Source: Alphaproteobacteria bacterium (lineage in GTDB: Bacteria; Pseudomonadota; Alphaproteobacteria; Thalassobaculales; Thalassobaculaceae). From it: a stretch of 10,513 nucleotides of DNA. A program made the position numbers and the translations under genes. This document shows, in pieces, positions 6,457-10,513 of this stretch. Under the pieces are notes generated by a model that did not search any database, was not told the origin of the DNA, and was given only the letters and a program-made list of their open reading frames with translations. The stretch is taken from assembly GCA_028822575.1 (NCBI GenBank), contig JAPKDN010000061.1:1-10513 (forward strand), given 5' to 3'. Numbering within the stretch: the stretch's first letter is position 1; each line of letters opens with the position of its first letter.

Positions 6457-7491
6457 ATGACCGCCATCGAACCCGTTCGCCTTATCTTGGTTGCGATGGT
6501 TGGATTCGTCCTCTCGACGGCGGGAACCGGCCTGCTTGTATGTTACTTTAAAAATCGTCGAATCCTTGATCGACCGAACGAACGGAGTAGCCATACAATC
6601 CCCACGCCACGCGGCGGTGGGATCGCGCTCCTGGGCGCAGTCGTAGCCGCGTGGTTGATGGATATCGGGTTGTCGACGGGGCATGGGTTATCGAGCGCTA
6701 TTATTCTCACCGCCTCTCTAGCTCTTGGATTGGTTTGTTTTATTGACGATCTGAAAGGTCTTAAGGCGCTGCCGCGTCTACTCGCGCAGTGCGCGGCGGT
6801 CGCGCCCGGCATCTGGCTCATTTCAGATCAGGGAGGACTGTTTCGAGATTTCCTCCCACTTGTGCTCGACTTATGCGCGACAGGTTTCTTATGGCTCTGG
6901 TTCATCAACCTTTTTAACTTCATGGATGGGATCGATGGAATCACCAGCGTCGAGATAACAACCATTGGGATAGGGATCGCGGGGCTCGTGGCGACCAGCG
7001 TGATAGCGCCTGCGTTTCTTGGCCCAGCCGTGGCGTTAGTCGCTGCCTCGCTTGGATTTCTCGTCTGGAATTGGCGACCAGCGCAAATCTTTATGGGCGA
7101 TGTCGGCAGTATCCCTCTTGGTTATCTAATCGGGTGGTTGCTCATCAACGCGTCCGAGGGTACCGCCGGTCAAGGCACGGCGCTGGTGCCCTGCCTAATA
7201 TTGCCCGCCTACTATCTCTCGGACGCCTCCATAACCCTCGGCCATCGGCTGTTGAACCGCGAGAATATTTTTCGGGCCCACCGTCAACACTTCTACCAGA
7301 AAGCCGTGATCCGGGGCGTCGGGCACGAGACGGTCTGTGGATGGGTAATACTTACCAACGGTGGACTGGTTATCACGGCATGGCTCTTGGCCAACCCATA
7401 TCCCAAAGGGGCGTTCTTGGTGGCGGCGCTGATCGTATTGCTTCTGTTGGTCCAACTCTCCGGCGCTTTCAAACCTTCGGAGGCCAGCTAA
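6457..7491 (+). CDS. Polyprenyl-phosphate HexNAc-1-phosphate transferase (WecA/WbpL-like, MraY superfamily)
   Basis: This integral membrane enzyme would transfer a HexNAc-type sugar 1-phosphate from its UDP-sugar to undecaprenyl phosphate, the first step of O-antigen or capsule repeat assembly. The 344-residue protein has about ten hydrophobic segments. Cytoplasmic-loop motifs follow in order: DRPNERSSHTIPTPRGGG (38-55), FIDDLKGL with D97/D98, NFMDGIDG (154-161), FMGDVGS (212-218), and the sugar-specificity loop RAHRQHFYQK (273-282). That last loop resembles WbpL/WreU-type transferases, which use QuiNAc or FucNAc, more than MraY. I chose ATG 6457 over TTG 6445; the first membrane segment begins just after it. 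The stop overlaps the next ATG by one base (TAATG). The downstream SDR and WbpM-type genes would make its substrate. Confidence 0.92.
   Translation: MTAIEPVRLILVAMVGFVLSTAGTGLLVCYFKNRRILDRPNERSSHTIPTPRGGGIALLGAVVAAWLMDIGLSTGHGLSSAIILTASLALGLVCFIDDLKGLKALPRLLAQCAAVAPGIWLISDQGGLFRDFLPLVLDLCATGFLWLWFINLFNFMDGIDGITSVEITTIGIGIAGLVATSVIAPAFLGPAVALVAASLGFLVWNWRPAQIFMGDVGSIPLGYLIGWLLINASEGTAGQGTALVPCLILPAYYLSDASITLGHRLLNRENIFRAHRQHFYQKAVIRGVGHETVCGWVILTNGGLVITAWLLANPYPKGAFLVAALIVLLLLVQLSGAFKPSEAS
7479..7483 (+). promoter_or_regulatory. Ribosome binding site deciding the SDR start
   Basis: GGAGG inside the last codons of the transferase gene lies seven bases before ATG 7491. The reading frame is open much further upstream (from 7071), but this site and the following Rossmann glycine motif show where the real protein starts. 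Confidence 0.75.
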
Positions 7492-8435
7492 TGCAGGTTG
7501 CCGTGATCGGCGCCAATGGCTTTGTCGCGCGCCATGTCTGCCTGGCATTATCCGACGCGGGTCATGATGTCACCGCGATCGTCCGCCGCCGTGAAATTAA
7601 GAAACTCGACGGCACGACAGATGTGAAGCACATAGATGACGCGGGACCAAAGACGGATTGGGCTCCCCTGGTATCCGGCGTCGACGCTGTTTTGCATCTA
7701 GTGTCCCCACCAGACGGCGAAAGCGAAAATGCAGCTGCCGCGTATCGTTGGGTGCGGGACGGGACCTTGGCGCTTGCCCGCGTGGCCGCAGCGCATTCCG
7801 TAAAGCGATTTATTTTCGTCAGCACGATCAAGGTCAACGGAGAAGACACGGAAACAGAACCTTTCCGCCCCTCGTCGCCACCAAAACCCGAAGCCATGTA
7901 CGGCCGGATCAAACTCGAAACGGAGAAGGGCCTCGCCGGGATTTCGAAGGAAGTTGCGCTTCCAATAACGGTAGCCCGTCCAGGAGCGGTATACGGCCCA
8001 GGCGGCGTGGGTAATATCCACCTCCTGGCGAAACTACTGTCCTTGGTTCCAGGTCGGCTAATTCCACTTGACGGCATCAAAAACAAGCGCTCCCTGATCC
8101 ACGTGGAAAATCTTGCTTCGGCGCTGGTCTGCTGTGTCGAGGATGACAGCCACGACAATCGACTTTTTCTGCTTCACGACGGTGCAGCCGTAAGTACAAG
8201 TGAGCTTTGTCGGTTAATTTTGTTGGGCCTGGATAAGCCGACGACACTGTTACCCGACCCGTTCCAAATAGTCCGCCGCCTGACCTCGTCCATCGCACCC
8301 AAATTCGCGCGCCGGCTTTATGGGTCCTTGGAAATCGACGATAATAGCATAGTCGACATTTTGGGCTGGGAGCCCCCACTCTCAACAAAAGATGGGCTAA
8401 GGCATGCCGTGTCCACGACGCGTGACCGGAGATGA
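7491..8435 (+). CDS. NAD-dependent epimerase/reductase, WbpV/WreQ-like nucleotide-sugar SDR
   Basis: This extended short-chain dehydrogenase has 314 residues. The N-terminal Rossmann motif is VIGANGFVARH (5-15, G7/G10, with A13 in place of the usual third glycine). The catalytic set is S111/T112 with Y137-x3-K141 (YGRIK), and RPGAVYGPG (163-171) is the substrate-side block typical of GalE-like enzymes. WbpV and WreQ in known O-antigen clusters reduce UDP-4-keto-6-deoxy-GlcNAc at C4 to UDP-QuiNAc or a relative. The neighbours (a matching transferase and a WbpM-type dehydratase) make this the most likely job, but a 4-epimerase giving another sugar is possible. The start overlaps the preceding stop by one base, so translation is probably coupled. 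Confidence 0.85.
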   Translation: MQVAVIGANGFVARHVCLALSDAGHDVTAIVRRREIKKLDGTTDVKHIDDAGPKTDWAPLVSGVDAVLHLVSPPDGESENAAAAYRWVRDGTLALARVAAAHSVKRFIFVSTIKVNGEDTETEPFRPSSPPKPEAMYGRIKLETEKGLAGISKEVALPITVARPGAVYGPGGVGNIHLLAKLLSLVPGRLIPLDGIKNKRSLIHVENLASALVCCVEDDSHDNRLFLLHDGAAVSTSELCRLILLGLDKPTTLLPDPFQIVRRLTSSIAPKFARRLYGSLEIDDNSIVDILGWEPPLSTKDGLRHAVSTTRDRR

Positions 8436-8453
8436 AGCAACGCCACCCTGTGT

Positions 8454-8494
8454 TATACTTTGATCCATTATACCTACTCATTGAGTTTAGGGAG
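8454..8494 (+). promoter_or_regulatory. Candidate promoter, dyad operator and RBS upstream of WbpM-type gene
   Basis: The 67-bp gap is AT-rich compared with its surroundings. It holds two -10-like hexamers, TATACT (8454-8459) and TATACC (8469-8474), without convincing -35 boxes. A perfect dyad ACTCA-T-TGAGT lies at 8476-8486. GGGAG (8490-8494) is a good Shine–Dalgarno eight bases before GTG 8503. The RBS is well supported; the promoter and operator roles are inferred. Confidence 0.4.
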
Positions 8495-8502
8495 CAAAAA
8501 AC

Positions 8503-10440
8503 GTGACGATTCCCGGCCTGAGACGACTGGCACTCAGTTACCTGCATGACGTCACCATGGCCGCTACTGCATTTTTGTTGGCATTATATCTCAGGCTGGG
8601 CGCCGAATTGCTTATTTGGCCACAGGACGTGGTTTTAAACGGACTGGCCATTTTCACCATAGTGGCTGCGGCGGTATTCCTGTGGATGCGCCTGCATCGG
8701 ATCATCTGGCGCTATGCATCGATCGGCGATCTTGGGCGGATTGTCCAAGCTGCCGTTCTCACCGTCGTCCTCTTCGTCGCGTGCCAGTTCGTTTACAACC
8801 GGCTCACAGATTTTCCCCGGTCCTTTCTGCTAATAGAGATTATCGTCCTGACCGGCCTCCTCGCCGGACCAAGGTTTCTCTATCGGTTTCTCAAGGAGGG
8901 CGAACTCGCGACCTTACTGGAAAGCAACGCCCATGCCCGTGTTCCAATTCTCCTGATTGGCGCGGGCGATGGAGCGGATCTTTTCATTCGCGAGATGTCG
9001 AGAGGTCGAGACGCACCTTACCGAGTAGTGGGTATCATCGACGATCGCGGAAGCCGAGTTGGCAGGAACATTCGTGGTGTGCCGGTCCTGGGCGATCTAA
9101 CGTCCCTTGCAACCGTCACCGAGACATTGCGCGGGCGGCATCTCGCCCCGCAACGGGTCGTGATTACCCGCGCGCACATCGATGGGGCGGTTGTAAGAGA
9201 GATTTGCGCTACCGCCGACGCGCTAGGATTGTCCGTTGCGAGGATGCCGCGCCTGACTGCATTTGACCAAGCCGAGACCGGAAACGCATCGCTGACCCCG
9301 CGTCCAATAGACGTGGAGGACGTACTCGGGCGTGGCCAAGCGGTATTAGACATCGAGCCGGTTCGAGAGCTCGTCTCTGGCCGTAAGATATTAATCACGG
9401 GGGCCGGCGGCACGATCGGCGGTGAACTCGCCCGCCAGGTCGCTAGCCTCGATCCCAGTGAGATCGCGCTTCTTGATGCTTCAGAGTACCTGCTTTACCA
9501 AATCGATTTAGAAATTGGCGAACGTCACCCGCTGCTACCACGCCAAGCCCTGCTGGGCGATGTCAGGGACAAAACGCGCTTGGATCAAGTGATCAGCGCG
9601 TTTGCGCCAAACATCGTTCTGCACGCCGCCGCCTTGAAACATGTGCCCCTGGTTGAAGCCAATGCCTTGGAAGGAATTTTGACCAACGCGATTGGCACTC
9701 GAAACGTCGCGGAGGCGTCGATGCGCGCCGGCGTTGGCACCATGGTTCTTATTTCCACTGACAAGGCCGTTGATCCATCAAATGTCATGGGTGCAACCAA
9801 GCGTCTAGCGGAAGCGTATTGCCAAGCCTTGGATGTCGAGGGCCACTCAACCTGCGCAACACGTTTCGTCGCGGTCCGCTTCGGTAACGTCCTCGGTTCC
9901 ACCGGGTCCGTCATCCCTCTCTTTCAGAGGCAAATCGCTAGCGGCGGGCCAGTCACCGTTACCCATCCCGAGATGACCCGGTATTTCATGACGGTGCGCG
10001 AGGCGGTATCTTTGGTTTTACAATCCGCGACCATGGACAGTCGGATGAGTGCCGGTGGTATCTGCGTGCTCGACATGGGGGAGCCAGTTCGCATTCTCGA
10101 TCTCGCGCGCCAAATGATTCGGCTTTCCGGCCTTACGCCCGACGCGGATATCAAGATCGAATTCACCGGGCCGCGACCGGGCGAAAAACTCCACGAACAA
10201 CTGTTTCATGCCGACGAGTCCCTCGTCGAGACCGAAATCCCAATGGTTAGCCGAGCGACACCACGGACGACCGATCTTGCGGCGCTAAGCCAAGCCTTCG
10301 CAGAACTGGAAGCGAACGCCTCGCGGCGGGACATGCACGCTACAATGCGAACGTTGCAACGCCTGGTTCCAGAGTTTCAACCACCGGTGATCGACGCGGC
10401 TAAGACATCCGAACTCGATTTACCGATCGTGGGTGCGTGA
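8503..10440 (+). CDS. WbpM/CapD/PglF-type UDP-HexNAc 4,6-dehydratase
   Basis: This 645-residue membrane-anchored enzyme matches the full length of the WbpM family, which converts UDP-GlcNAc to UDP-4-keto-6-deoxy-GlcNAc for O-antigen, capsule or protein glycans. About four membrane helices (roughly 12-31, 44-63, 81-98, 107-125) come first. A CoA-binding-like Rossmann domain follows (LIGAGDGADL, 151-160), then the catalytic SDR domain with ILITGAGGTIGGEL (296-309). Catalytic residues are S418, D420, K421, and the M429-x3-K433 pair in NVMGATKR. Met replaces the usual SDR Tyr, as is characteristic of large WbpM-type dehydratases. HAAALKHVPLVE (374-385) and GPRPGEKLHEQLF (556-568) are further signatures. 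GTG 8503 is chosen for its RBS. The gene may have its own promoter, and it supplies the substrate for the preceding SDR. Confidence 0.94.
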   Translation: MTIPGLRRLALSYLHDVTMAATAFLLALYLRLGAELLIWPQDVVLNGLAIFTIVAAAVFLWMRLHRIIWRYASIGDLGRIVQAAVLTVVLFVACQFVYNRLTDFPRSFLLIEIIVLTGLLAGPRFLYRFLKEGELATLLESNAHARVPILLIGAGDGADLFIREMSRGRDAPYRVVGIIDDRGSRVGRNIRGVPVLGDLTSLATVTETLRGRHLAPQRVVITRAHIDGAVVREICATADALGLSVARMPRLTAFDQAETGNASLTPRPIDVEDVLGRGQAVLDIEPVRELVSGRKILITGAGGTIGGELARQVASLDPSEIALLDASEYLLYQIDLEIGERHPLLPRQALLGDVRDKTRLDQVISAFAPNIVLHAAALKHVPLVEANALEGILTNAIGTRNVAEASMRAGVGTMVLISTDKAVDPSNVMGATKRLAEAYCQALDVEGHSTCATRFVAVRFGNVLGSTGSVIPLFQRQIASGGPVTVTHPEMTRYFMTVREAVSLVLQSATMDSRMSAGGICVLDMGEPVRILDLARQMIRLSGLTPDADIKIEFTGPRPGEKLHEQLFHADESLVETEIPMVSRATPRTTDLAALSQAFAELEANASRRDMHATMRTLQRLVPEFQPPVIDAAKTSELDLPIVGA

Positions 10441-10471
10441 CCCAAATATAGCGTGCCGTCAGTGGTCACTT

Positions 10472-10501
10472 CATCTTCTATAGCAGCATCTTCTATAGCA
10501 G
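10472..10501. repeat. Perfect tandem duplication of 15 bp
   Basis: CATCTTCTATAGCAG occurs twice back to back (10472-10486 and 10487-10501) without mismatch, followed by CA. It lies 31 bp after the last stop codon in non-coding sequence near the window end. It could be a slippage duplication, a pair of binding sites, or the start of a longer array beyond the window. Confidence 0.9.
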
Positions 10502-10513
10502 CACATATCCGCC

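Noticed and set aside
7071..7490. N-terminal extension of the SDR gene by 140 codons.
   Set aside because: It lies wholly within the transferase gene in another frame, shows no domain, and a good ribosome site and the Rossmann motif place the start at 7491.

Overview
The window looks like an accessory-to-core junction on the chromosome of an alphaproteobacterium, probably Rhodospirillales-like. This rests on moderately high GC, the protein family variants, and the rsmB–rpe–heparinase order with a DUF1674/SdhAF4 gene divergent from rsmB, an arrangement I recall from alphaproteobacterial genomes. No RNA genes, insertion sequences or CRISPR arrays are visible.

Layout: (1) 27-156 is an unusual array of six short tandem units, each a mini-hairpin bounded by CCCCTA and TAGGGG. 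(2) 166-1419 is the C-terminal three quarters of formate–tetrahydrofolate ligase. About 150 N-terminal residues, including the ATP-binding P-loop, are missing, and the break lies within about 50 bp of the array. Its 3' end is intact, with a strong terminator at 1444-1476. (3) 1546-1773, minus strand, is a small DUF1674/SdhAF4-type succinate dehydrogenase assembly factor. (4) 1904-8435 is a tightly packed plus-strand run: 16S rRNA m5C methyltransferase (rsmB), ribulose-phosphate 3-epimerase (rpe), a heparinase II/III family protein, a creatininase-family amidohydrolase, a polyprenyl-phosphate sugar-1-phosphate transferase (WecA/WbpL type), and an NAD-dependent nucleotide-sugar reductase/epimerase. 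(5) After an AT-rich 67-bp gap with promoter-like and dyad sequences comes a WbpM-type membrane-anchored nucleotide-sugar 4,6-dehydratase (8503-10440), followed by a 15-bp perfect tandem duplication at the window end.

The last three genes make a coherent module for surface polysaccharide. The WbpM-type enzyme would convert UDP-GlcNAc to its 4-keto-6-deoxy form, the SDR would reduce or epimerise it (to UDP-QuiNAc or UDP-FucNAc), and the GT4-like enzyme would load the sugar phosphate onto undecaprenyl phosphate to start an O-antigen or capsule repeat. The heparinase and creatininase-family genes sit between housekeeping genes and this module, and their substrates are not evident from sequence. 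The most unusual element is the hairpin array at the truncated fhs. Everything else belongs to known families, and I do not see a wholly new multi-gene system.
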